From contig JANFAH010000001.1 in assembly GCA_024663395.1 (NCBI GenBank), positions 6,386,001 to 6,450,000 of the forward strand: a stretch of DNA of 64,000 bases, read 5' to 3'. Under the pieces are notes generated by a model, which made no database searches, was not told where the DNA came from, and saw only the letters and a list, made by a program, of their open reading frames with translations. The stretch comes from Pisolithus tinctorius (taxonomy: Eukaryota; Basidiomycota; Agaricomycetes; Boletales; Pisolithaceae). The translations under genes and the position numbers were made by a program. Below, one piece after another: positions 1 through 12,100 of the stretch (the first letter of the stretch is position 1; each line of letters begins with the position of its first letter).

Positions 1-2790
1 ACACTTTGCAGTTGAGATGGAACTCTTCTAACATGCGGCGAGTAGCGAGTGTGGCTCGTACATGCAAGCAGAAGGTCAGCAAAGCGCTCGCCTGCGCTTC
101 CCTACCGAGTTCATCGTCGTCCAGCACAGCCAGGAGCCTCTCCGTGAGTTGGTAGACTGCGTCGACAATGTACGCTGGTTCGAGGTCACTAGGCTTGTGG
201 CGGTCGATGTGAAAGATCTGAACGGCATTCTAAGTGATACGATGCGGATTGACAGGCATGTGGTGGGGAGTAAGGTTGTCTGCACGAAGGAAAATGAACC
301 ACCGCAATTCAGGACGATCCTGTATGGGTCAACTGTATTCTTCATCAAGCTTCACTTGCAACTCAAGGGAGCCGTCGTCGATACCGATCCGCAGAACCCC
401 AGGAAGCAAGCCACCTCCTTGTCCGTGACGCCAACACGGACTCTGTGCTCGAACCCCCTATCCTGAGCTCGAACGTGCCAATCCTCTGGTGCTCGATGAA
501 TGCGCCATCCTTCTCACCCTCTCCATATATGAGCCGGATGAGGTCGCCCAATGAATTGCACACTGTATGTCATAGCAGACCGTGACGTCCTCTAGCGCCT
601 TGACAAGACATCACACCGTTAGATGCAGCTTGTCTCCGCCGTTTTGACAGCGGTATCGACGAGACCTTCTTGACCAACCACACCATGGAAAAAGAACTCC
701 TGGAGGGAGGTCAGACCGCACAGATATGAACTCCCCTCGCCTCCGGACTAAAGTCATCCTTAGTGAAGTGAGTTAACGTCTGATAGCGGAAGCCGAATGA
801 TATACGCTTTCCTTCTACACTCCACCGCCTGAAATAGGCGGACATCTGCGAGACATTGCTATATGAATCTGTAGATCCCGCACTGATCATCTGCTTGACA
901 TTGTCGTCCTCTTTCAAGTGCTCCTGCGCGTATCGACCAGACTGGTCACGGCCAAGGCTAAGTTCACGTTCCACTATACTGAAGGATTCTTGGATAATCA
1001 TGCCAGGCATGACCTTCAAGCGGTTGCGATATGCGTCATCGATGATCTCCTAGACCCTGTGCTCCTCCGCAATTTTTTCGGTGATGAAGCTCACCACTTT
1101 CGGTCCAGAAAAAGTATCTCCAATGCCAATACTGAAACCATTATGGCAAAGCCCGTAGTTGATGACCCTCTGCATACCAGTGAAGACTTGAAGTGGGGCC
1201 GAGACCTTTCTCACAGAAGGCGACAAGTATGGGACCACCTTTGGTCGCGCCGGCCGCCTTTTTGTCAACGATGCCATACAAAATTTCACCGTTGTCGACC
1301 ATCATGCCATCGTCGAGGATTGGGTTCAATGTTTTCTAATCCAATGCATGACGAATATTGAATCCGCGCGGAATAGCCGTGCTCAGAATTTATTCACCTA
1401 TCCAGAGAGGCTTTGGCTTGATAACGGCTGGCAGCGGGACATGACCATCCCAATTAGGTACCCAGAGGAGAATGTTTTGAACTTGGTTCCAGTCAGGGAA
1501 CGTGTCTCGCGGCGTGTACTTGCGGATACCGCACAGCGTATCTTGCGCGACACCCACAAGGGGTTTGTCAGCTTATGGCGAAATGATCTGACTCAAACAG
1601 CATCAGCGACGAAGAATAGATGATGGAGGGCGTGCACGAACCTGCAGCGTACCAATGCAATCTGTGATGATTCTGCACGAGTCTCAGACTGTGGTATACT
1701 GAACAATGATTATGAACACACGCAACTGGTAACTAACAACCTTGGACTTACTGCATGTTCATCTCGTCACCGCCGAAACCAGCATCATAAGGGGACCTCG
1801 CGGAGGGGTTCAGGCGGGAGGCTAGAAAAGTTGTCAGCATAAGGAACTCCGAGACATCTAAGAGCTTACTCGAGTAGGGCATCAGCTTCACCTGGTGACT
1901 CATATTTAAGGATATAGCCAACCCCCCGTCCTTCAAAAGTCGTCCTACTATCCAACTGTATTGGAGAAACGCATCGACACTTGCAGTGCCGCAAGTCGAT
2001 ACGTTCTCCGGTATCCCTGACATCGTATCTTGCTCCTGGATAAGTCGAGAGCCCATTCCGAACGAGTTCTTGCAGGTAAGCAATGTTGTACGGTGTCACT
2101 ACACAGAGACGTTAGCGACAACCCCACCACCATCTGTCGATACGTGCCTCGTTCAGGGTCGTAGGACTCATGCCTATACTTATGGAAACACCAGCTTCGT
2201 CCAGTTCCAAGTTTGGGTCACCTGTGATGACCGTGCGGGTGGAGAAGTCCACCCATCAGGTTACCACGTAGACGTCCTTCTTTGCCCTTTAGCCGTATCC
2301 GGACGGCTTTCACAGGTCGGCCTGAGTTCTGGAGGGCTTGAGGGGTACCAGTAACATCATTATCCATGTAGGTTGAAACTACCAGGAGGGATGAGTGGAT
2401 AGGGAAAGAATACAATGCGATACTTGCCTGCAACAGCTGTTCAAACTCCGTTACGATGGGAGCAGGTGCACCTTCCTACTCACACCGTCGAACGCTGGCA
2501 GAGGCCATAGTGATGTCACCCAACTTGTACGTCAGATCATCTTCACTCGTCATGACACCGCCGTCAACAGCTCTACTCGGGCGGACAGGTGGAGGCAGTA
2601 CTGGCAATACGGTGATGGTCATCCACTCCGGTCTTGCATACTCGTCTGAGAGACTTGAAGTAACTAGAAACCAGAATTCGATATTTTCTTGAATGTCGTG
2701 TACACCTCCGATGGCGTGCACAGGCGTTTGTCAGGTTGCAACGACTTGATGTCCTACAAAGCGTTAATATCTTGATGCCCTTCGTCGGTT
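1..2790 (-). pseudogene. RPB1: Decayed copy of RNA polymerase II largest subunit (RPB1)
   Basis: Successive minus-strand pieces follow the RPB1 order: EYARPEWMTITVLP and DDLTYKLGD (about 2700-2480), STYMDND and GRPVKA (about 2390-2290), [16 protein letters not shown] (about 2090), the active-site region (about 1780), [17 protein letters not shown] (about 1570), HNGFSIGIGDT (about 1120), the bridge-helix region with KQMISAGS (about 860) and NSLGDLI (about 550). The copy runs off the left edge. Damage is clear: a TAG replaces Gln after VRRCE at 2476-2478, frames shift repeatedly, and the metal-binding motif NADFDGDE reads DAGFGGDE, losing two of three catalytic Asp. One intron near 1690-1745 can still be spliced to give MHIPQSE, and another lies near 2385-2435, so this is a DNA-level copy, not a retrocopy. 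It cannot encode a working subunit. Confidence 0.9.
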
Positions 2791-3133
2791 CTGAGTACCG
2801 CGAGATGCGAAGGATGGTCGCAAGCAGTTCGGAGAGGGACTACTCGTGTGAGGTAGAGATATGTTTGCTGGCGCCATGACCGGGTTCTGAGGAGATGTAG
2901 CGGGAGTGTCGATAACGCATTACTCTCGTATTAGACGCATGCCGGCGGGCTACGTGACCAATTTTCCCACTCGACCCAATTACGTGGATAGCGAGGCAAT
3001 ATGATAGAACAGATGGCAGAGCACAATTACAAGACAGACCAAGCAGCAGCCAGGAAATAAAGAACTTGCAACTGCCAGTGCGCCGTAGTAACTACTACTT
3101 CGAAGTTAGTACTAGTGTTGATAGGGTGAATTT
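2791..3133. other. Intergenic, no gene seen
   Basis: Between the RPB1 relic and the stop codon of the transposase gene. The part nearest RPB1 may hold further unreadable remnants of it. No terminal repeat of the Plavaka-like element was recognised here. Confidence 0.4.
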
Positions 3134-6100
3134 TTAGAACGAAAGGTCATCAACGTCGGCCTCTTCGAACTCATTGAGTTCATCACCGTCTTCGTCATCC
3201 GAATTGCCGCTGACATCTGTGCAAGCATCTGTGTCGTTCTCGCTTGAACTGTCGTCTGTGTCTTCATCGCCATTCACCTCCATATCACTACCATCCCGAT
3301 CGTCCTCATCATTCTCTTCCCCTAACAGTCCATCATCCTCGTTGTTCATCTCTCCTGCTGGAGGGTGGGGAAGGGAATGTGCGTGACCAGGACTTCTCCC
3401 AGCAAAGCGCATGAACATATCTCGGTCAGCAAATCTAAGAAGTAGGATTAGTGAGGTGTAGCGCTAGAGATACACACCTACATGTTTACATAGAAATTTA
3501 CCCAATCATCTTCTTCCCCTTCTCTTCGTGCAACGGATTTCCCAGCGGGAAGTAAGTGAGTCCCCTTACCATCTGTGAAGGCCGGTATAAGGTGAACAGC
3601 ACGGATCGCAATATTGGGGTCAAGAAAACCGAATGCGGCAGGGTCAGAGGTCGGGACGAATCCTATCTTGGGGAGGCGGCCTACAGCTAAACGAAATCGG
3701 CGGCCCGGGGATACACCAAGCCATCGAACCCACAAAACATGCAAGTTTTGGAAGCCCTCACCTCCGCCGAGAAGTCGCACATCGACGTGGTAGATTCCAA
3801 GTACACGGGCATACCAATATGGATGGCAACCTGGCCCTGATTCACCGGTAGGAACCATTACGTCGGACTGGTGGCCTAGGTGTAGGAAATCGTACTCTTC
3901 GCGCATGTCATAGGTAGTGTAACGAATTCGCATGGTTCGTACGGCATATAGCTTGTTGTCTCGGATTATAACGCTGTTACGTTCCTCGCCTGAATATTCG
4001 TCATCTTGGTCAGCAAGGGGCACATGAAGGAGTCGGTGTAGAAGATGGTTTTTGAGGTCCGGAAGGAAACCCTTGGATCAGCTTCGGTGTTAGAGACTGG
4101 ATAAGACATATCGCTTGCTCCGATAGGCTTACTTTCAGGGCGGGATCATCCTGCTGATCCCGGAGCATGGAGAACAGGTCCAATGGAGAGGTTCTATGGG
4201 AAGGAAGAAAGTGCTGTGGAACTTGAGTGGTCGTGTTGCTTCTTGGAGACGGCTCCCGTGCTCCGCTGCTACAACTCTCTTCTGCTGGTAGCTGATCGAT
4301 GACCCGCAGCCGCCTCCGACGTTGCTCGTGTTTCGAGAGCTGGTTAATTGTGTTTTTCTTACTAGTTAGAGGATAATAGGCTTTCAGAGCACAATGAGCA
4401 AGTTCCCCCTGAAATCAGTTAGTCTGAAGAAACATCCGAAGATCTGAAGCATATCACCGTTTGCGTTGTATACGAATCTGTCGTCCCAAACAATCTAATA
4501 GATTCCACATAATCTCCTAGCGCATGGAATTTATACGTGCACATGTTGAACGTCTTCACTTTCCCACCACTTGGCAGAGACGGCACAGCAGAACCAGCTC
4601 CATCACGGGCTTGCTTCCGCAACCAGGAAGCTCTCTCTTTAGGTAGCTCAATGGTGCGATAGTCAGGACATAACTTCCTTGAAAATAAACGGAGCTTTTG
4701 ACAGAGAATCATATGGGTCCTTTCTAGGTCGTTTAAGGTCATCTCCGTGTGTAGTCGCAGCTTTGCAAGCGCGTGCCATTCGGCAAAGCGGAAGAGTAAC
4801 GTGGACACGATACAGTCATGGGCTGGTGGGAAGAGACCTTCGAAGACTGGAATGGCGCACTTTACTCTTGTTGAGCATCTGAGGCAGCATGGATGAGATG
4901 TAAATGAACGTGCCTGCAGGATGTCTTCAAAATCTCTGACTGCAAGCCGCTTCATTTCCGAGGTATTGCTGGAAAATTTCCGAATAGTCCCCCGACCGAA
5001 TGAAGGTATTTGCCGAAACCTGGGAATGCTGTTAGTTGAAGCAGAATGCCGAGAAGAGCAATTACCTTGCATCTAGCTCAGCGACAGTTAATGCACTGGT
5101 TGGAAGACCATAGAGAAGGCGAATAAGGTGTGTGAAAAGGGACTTCCAAGAACCAAGCTCGCATTCATGCATTAAATCGACTACTAGCATGGTGAGTTGC
5201 TTCAGACCGAGGCCAGACAGTTTTTCTGCAAAAGCATTCTGGAGAGCCGTCGAATAAAAAGGTAAATGCCACGAAGCGTATGTACTTACGATGGTCGGAA
5301 CCCACGAATCGCTACCAAGTATGCGTTCCACGAAGGATCCATCTACCGCCTTTGCCTGCTTGAGTATAGCTTCGCGTACTTGGAGAACCTTCTGCAATAC
5401 GAACTCCCTCAACTGGGATGCTCGCAGACGTGCGTCACGAAGAGTTCCAACGCGATCTATCAAGTGCTTGGGTACCAAGCAACGTGGGCAGGGGCGACGA
5501 CCCATCTCCCGTATGGTTGCAATAAGAGCCCTAAATTGTGGTGTATCAACTACTGATGAGTGCCAGGAACATGTCTGATAGAAGTTCACATTACTTTTCT
5601 GGGTAATCAGCTGAATAGGTGAAAATGCGGGGGAACACTCGGCGGATGGCTCTGTCGGGGCAGCGCAGGACGATGCCATGGTGACAAGCCTCTACAAACG
5701 CCTCATCCAATAAAATATTCCAACAGCCGTGGAACAGTTCACGGCGACAGTGGGCTTGTAGGGAGGCAATTCCCTTCCTGGACATTCTTTCAAGCGTCAG
5801 GAAGAAATCTTTGATACTGTCTGGGAGCTGCAATACCAATCACAATAAGACGTCGATCTTCGGAGTAGAACTGCCGTGACTTACTGAAGGGAAGAAGGCT
5901 ACTAGATGACAAGCACCGGAGTTTGGCATTGCACGGGCATACTTCGAAACGTTTCCAAAATAAAGGTAGAGTGGCCAAGCCTTCGCATTGCCGAAAGTAG
6001 CCAGATGAGTGGCATCAGAGAAGAACATGAGACCAGCGATAACTCGCTCCAGCTTGCATCCGGGCTCCGGTGCTTGCTTTTGAAGCGCTGCATGGGCATT

Positions 6101-9100
6101 GATCCAACTGTCCGAAGTGTATAATTCACCAAACGCTCGCTGAACTTTGCCAGTGACGGGATCATGCCAGATTTGTTCAAATGGCCATAGATGGAATGTT
6201 TTAGCTTGGATATCATTGAACGCTGAACGTATAACCTCAACGAGAGATCGATAATGAAAACCCGGTACCGAGTATTTCTGACTGCTCCTGTCAAAGTCGG
6301 TCAACACCCCTGGCTCCTTCTTAGGGCGGAGTTGGAGCGGGTTGGGCTGCGGAGTACAGCGGTCAAAGTCCGAAGCGAATCCGACCACTGGGTGGTGAGA
6401 TATTCGACGAACAGTGAGCGGAGGGGTATGAAGGAAAGTCTCGGAGGCTGAGGTCGGAGTCGGAGTCGGAGGTCAGAGGTCGGAGGTCGGATGAGAGAGC
6501 GTTGGGTTCAGCTAGTGCGCTGCCCCCTTGCGCGAGCTCAGCCCTCGTATTTCAGAGGTGGAGCAGACTCAGAGGAAGTGGAGACGAAACTCCGGAGGGG
6601 ACTGAGAGGGAGTCGAAGGTGGGGACTTTATTCGATATTCGTACTGATTACATCGGAGTACTACGTGGCCTTATATACGATGTAGGTCAAGGGCGGTGCA
6701 GTACGGAATGTAAACCAATAAGTGTATAGTGGGTTAGAGTCCTTCCGACACAAGGGATAGAGGGTAGGGATGACGGGGACCTTAACTGAGACAAAGAAAC
6801 TACTACAACGAGGAAGAGAGGGTAAATACCGAAGGAGCGGAAGAATGGAGAAAAACCGACACGAGGGCGGAACCCTATCTAGAATGCAGGGCCGCAAGTC
6901 CGACAGCCCACGTGACCAACCTTAGGGCGGAGTTGAGCGGAGTTGGTCAGAATGTGGACAGGGGACCTCGGAGAGGTGTGGAGATGTGTCAGGAGGGTCG
7001 GAGGAGCGTGGGAACACATCGGAGGAGGGCGGAGAAGCGCAGGGACACGTTGGAGGAGGGCGGAGTAGGTGTTAGGGGCTTACGCTGGTGTCATGGTCAT
7101 GACAGTATCCCCCCCTTAGGGCCTGAACCCCTGAAGGCCATAGCAAAGCTACGACGGAGGTGAGTAAGGTCCAGGTTTACGAGGATAGCGAGCATGGTAA
7201 GCAGCCAACAACTCGGAGGCATGTTCTAACTCCGTTGCCAACACCCAAGAGGTCTCGTCTTCAGTATTCTCATAGCCTGCCCAGCGGACTAGATACAGCA
7301 ACTGACAATGACGACGGCGGCGATCCACCTTTGAGTCGAGGATCTCCGAAATCTCATACTCAAGGTCACCATCCACCTCAACAGGCGGAGGTGGAGGTTG
7401 GTGCCGATCAGGGAAGGGGTTCGGAGTAGCAGGCTCTAACTGCGACACGTGAAAGACAGGATGGATGGCCCGCATCGCATCAGGTAAGCGGAGGGTGACG
7501 GAGTGTGTACCAGGCCTAGCTATGATAGCATAGGGGCCCAAGTTCTTCTCTGCAAGTTTAGCCGAAGGGCGGGTGGAGCGGAAGTACTTGGCCTTGACAT
7601 AAGCCTGGTCACCGACTTTGAACTCTGGCGGTGGAATGCGTCTAGCATCAGCCGGACCTTGATAGCGGAGTTGAGCGGCAGCCATCTCAGTGCGGAGGAA
7701 GTCATGCAGGGCGGAAAGCTCCACAACATAGTTATGGGCCTTCGGAGAGGTGAGGTCGCGGTCAGAGTAAACTGACAAGTTCGGGTGGTACCCCTTATTA
7801 GCGAAAAAGGGAGAGACTCCAGTAGTAGCACTCGGCGCATTATTACAAGCAAACTCCGCTAGTGGGAGTAACTCCGACCAATCGTCTTGCTGATAGTTAC
7901 AGTAGGTGCGGAGATACTGCTCGAGGGTCTGGTTCATGCGCTCTGTTTGGCCATCGCCTTCCGGGTGGTAGCCCGATGTAAAATGAAGGCGCATATCTAA
8001 GGCCTTTCCGAGGGAGCGGAAGAAGTGCGACACAAACTCTGGACCCCTGTCGGAGGTGACATGAGCAGGTACCCCATGCTTGGAAAAGACGTGGGTAAGG
8101 AAGAGTTTTGCTAGGTCAGCGGAGGTGACGGAGTCATGGGTCGGAATGAACACAGTCTGTTTAGAAAGGCGGTCTACAACAACCAAGATGGCGGAGTAGC
8201 CTGCAGAGTTGGGGAGATGCTCAATGAAATCCATCGAGATGGAGTTCCATGGCTTCTCAGGGACAGGAAGCTGCTTCAGTAGGCCGAAGGGGCGGTGACA
8301 AGGGACCTTACTGCGACCACAAGTGGTGCAGGACCTGACATAGTTCCTTACATCAGTGCGGAGGTTAGGCCATACATACTCGCGGCGAACAAGCTCTACA
8401 GTGCGACTCTGCCCAAAGTGACCCGCAAGCGGATGGTCATGTTTAAACCGAAGCACTCGGAGGCGGAGACCATCAATGTCAGGGACAAAGATGCGGCCAT
8501 CGAGGCGGAGGAGACCCTCATGGTCCAATGACCAGCGGAGGTCTGTCGGAGTTGGGAGATGGGAAGCGGAGATGGGGTCAGAGGGTAGTGCGGAGATGAT
8601 GTCGGCATGGAGCTGCTCAACATCAAAGATCATGGCGGCTCGGAGCACAGGGGCCAAGAGGTGGGTAGTACGGAGGGACGAAGCGAACTGTTCCTGGGTA
8701 AACACAGGGCGGAGGTTATGAGGGTTTACCTGTGCGTAGTCCTTATCCCCCTCTTTTGGGTAAACATCCCAGCGGCGGGTAAGTGCGTCGGGCTTGGCTC
8801 CAAGGCGGCCAGGGCGGAAGCGGATGGCTAGGTTGAACTGGGAGAGGTACTCCGACCAACGAGCCTGACGGCGGGTTAGGACCTTAGAGGTGGAGAAATA
8901 CTCCAAGTTTTTATGGTCAGTCACCACGTCAGCAGGGGTGGCGGAGCCTTCCAAGTAATGTCGCCAGTGGCGGAAGGCCTCAAAAATCGCCAACAGCTCC
9001 TTATCATGAGTGTCATAGTTGAGCTCCGGGGCAGTGAGTGTGCGGGAGTAAAAGGCAACCGGGCGGAGTTCACCATCGGAGCAGGTAATCGAGAGGATAC

Positions 9101-12100
9101 CCGCAATGGCATAGTCCGATGCGTCGGTCTCAACTGTGACTGGGGCATCAGGCACCCAATGAGTAAGGATCGGAGCGGAGGTGAAGGCGGTCTTAAGGCG
9201 GAGGAAAGCGGAGCGGCACTCTTCGGAGAAGCTCCAAGGAGCACCCTTCCGAGTGAGGCGGGTGAGCGGAACAACTATGTCAGAGTAGTTACCGATGAAC
9301 CGACGATAGAAGTTCGCGAACCCAAGAAAGGACTGGATGTCTTTAACCTTGCGTGGTTCAGGCCAATCACGAATGGACTGGACCTTATCAGCGGACATGG
9401 TCAGACCGGATGGGGAGAGGACATAGCCGAGGTACTCGACAGAGTCTTTGTGGAACTCGCACTTTTCCGGCTTAGCAAAGAGGCTATGCTGGCGGAGGTG
9501 GCGGAGGACCTCTTTTACATGTTGGCGGTGCAACTCCTCGTTGTGGGAGTAGATGAGGATGTCATCAAGGTAAACAACAACACAGACATCGAGCATGTCG
9601 GCAAAGATGCTGTTAACAAACCGCTGGAAAGCCGCTGGCGCATTAGTAAGACCGAAGGGCATAACCAACCATTCATAGGAACCATAGCGAGTGCGAAAGG
9701 CAGTTTTCCATTCGTCACCAGCACCGATTCGGACTAAGTGGTAGGCATGGCGGAGGTCGATTTTACTATAGATTTTAGCGCGGCTCGGAGAATCGAGCAA
9801 GTCGGAGATGAGAGGGAGTGGGTAGCGGTCTTTCTTGGTGATTTTATTGAGTCCTCGGTAATCCACACAGAGGCGGAGCGAGCCATCCTTCTTCTTAACG
9901 AAGAGGACAGGAGCACCATGGGCGGAGGTTGACTGTTTAATGAAACCGTAGCTGAGGTGCTCATCTATGAAGGTGCGGAGCGCCTCAAGCTCGGGCGGAG
10001 AGAGGGAGTAGACGGTGCCTAGAGGTGGAGAAGCCCCTTCTTCGAGATCTATATTTAAATCGAAGCTGCGGTGCGGAGGGAGTTCAGTAGCCTTTGCTTT
10101 ACTAAAGACATCAGCGAACTCATGGTAGTCGGAGGGCACCGCAGAGAGATCAGGAGGTGCGGAGGGCATCGAAGAGGCTCGGAGCTTCATATCTTCAGGG
10201 CGGAGGTGCAAGCGGAACTGTGCGGAGCCAGGAAGGGCACATGCACGGACAAAGGCTGCAGCTCCGATGAGAGAGATATGCGGAGCAGTGCGTGGCAAGC
10301 CAGCTGTCGGAGTAGGCAGCGGAGCTGATGTCGGAGGAGCGGACAGAGCGGAGGGTGTCGGTACTGAAGCAGAAGTCGCAACAGAGGGTGACGGAGGCGC
10401 CAAGGGCGTTGGCATTCTTTGTATCGATGGTCGGAACGAGATACTGCTCAATACCCAGTCAATCGACGGATTGTAGCGGGTGAGCCAGTTGTGTCCCAAG
10501 ACCAATGAACAGGCAGAATCCAACGGAGTTACATAACAGGAAACAGATGTGACATCGCCAGAGGCAAAGCGGACGGAGAAATCTACTACTTGGGAAATGG
10601 CGGTATTACTAGTACCATCAAACAGTCGGAGAGGAATAGGCGGAGAGACATTTTTTGTTGGGATTTTATATTTTTTAACCAAAGAGGGGTCGACGAAACA
10701 GTGCGAAGAGCCTGAGTCGACCAGAGCGGGGAAAGTATCTACGGAGAAATCAGGAAGAGAAATAATCGGAAGAAGAGAATTAGGGTCGGAAAGAGCGGAT
10801 GTGTTGAGGTGGACTTCTGCACGGATGGGATCAACGCTTCCTCCAGGACGTACAGGCTCCCTGGAGGAGCGGGTTAATTTTTTGGCTCTGACCTCTCCGC
10901 AGGCGGAGCGGTCGGAGTGGCGGCCTTAGCAGCACGGGCCTTGGCAGCGCGGGAAGTCGACTTTGGGCAATCCTTGGCAGAGTGGCCAGGCTCACCACAG
11001 AAGAGGCACAGCCCACCAGTAAGGCGGCGGAGCCGCTCAGCTGCTGTGAGCTTGCCATCTTTTCCGAGGAGGTGGTTGATGTCGGACTTTGGCGCTTCGG
11101 CCTTTTTAGAGTCGGACTTAGGGGCGGAGGATGATGCGGAGGGTTTCGGCTTTGAGTCGGAGGTGCGGAGCGGAGTTCTCTCGGCAGGAGGAGGCTTGGC
11201 GGAGTGGGAGACTTCTGACTTACGCTCCCAGTAGCGTGCATCTACTGTCTGGGCCAACTCACGGAGTGCATGAAGAGTGGCGGGCTTGCTGACACGGGAC
11301 ACTTCATCCTTGATGCGGTCAGGGAGACCCGAGTAGAAGCGGTGGCGGAGTGCACCTTCGCCATAGTCCTTTACCTGAGAAGCCCAGCGGTTGAACTCCA
11401 CTAAGTACTTCGCAATACACGAAGAGTCCTTCATGGTAAGGTTTTCCAGATGCTGGACGGCATCAGCAGCAGCATCATGAGGGCCGAAGTTGGTAGTGAG
11501 CTCACGGAGGAACTCGCGGTGGTCATCCATCCACAGTGGACGATTAAGGTAATCATCCGGATTGAGAAGATCTGGCTCGAACCAGGCCAATGCCATGCCC
11601 TTAAGGTAGGACTGCGCATACGTGACCTTGGCTCGGTCGGAGCGGAATGCCCGAGGGCGGTCCTGGAAATTGAGCTCGCACTGGACCAGGAACTCACGGA
11701 GTTTTTTAGGGTCGGACCCATCAAAGGTGTCCGGCTCGCGGACTTTGGTTCGCGGAGCGGAGTCTCCAGAGCGCTGGTTGGAGCGGGCTAGGGCATGGAT
11801 GGCCCAGGTCAGAGCAAGGACTGGGTCATCAAGGGGATCTGCGAGGTTGTTGAGATCATCCTCATCATCAGGCCCATTACCAGGATGGTAGTCAGGATCA
11901 TTGGGGTCATCGTCAGGGTCGCCTGGTCCATCTCCGCCAGGGTGAATGACGATAGGAGGTGGCGGAGAGCGGAGGGCGGACTGCTGATGGATGGAGGGTG
12001 TAGCGCGTGAGGCACTGTCTGGAGCAGGGTCGGAGTTGGAGCGCCCCCTGGAGGAGAAGCTCCGGAAGGGCTCGACAACTGAAGGGAGACGTCGGGGGTT

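Noticed and set aside
8913..9737. Long plus-strand open frame (274 codons)
   Set aside because: It is antisense to pol in the retrotransposon and has no family resemblance.
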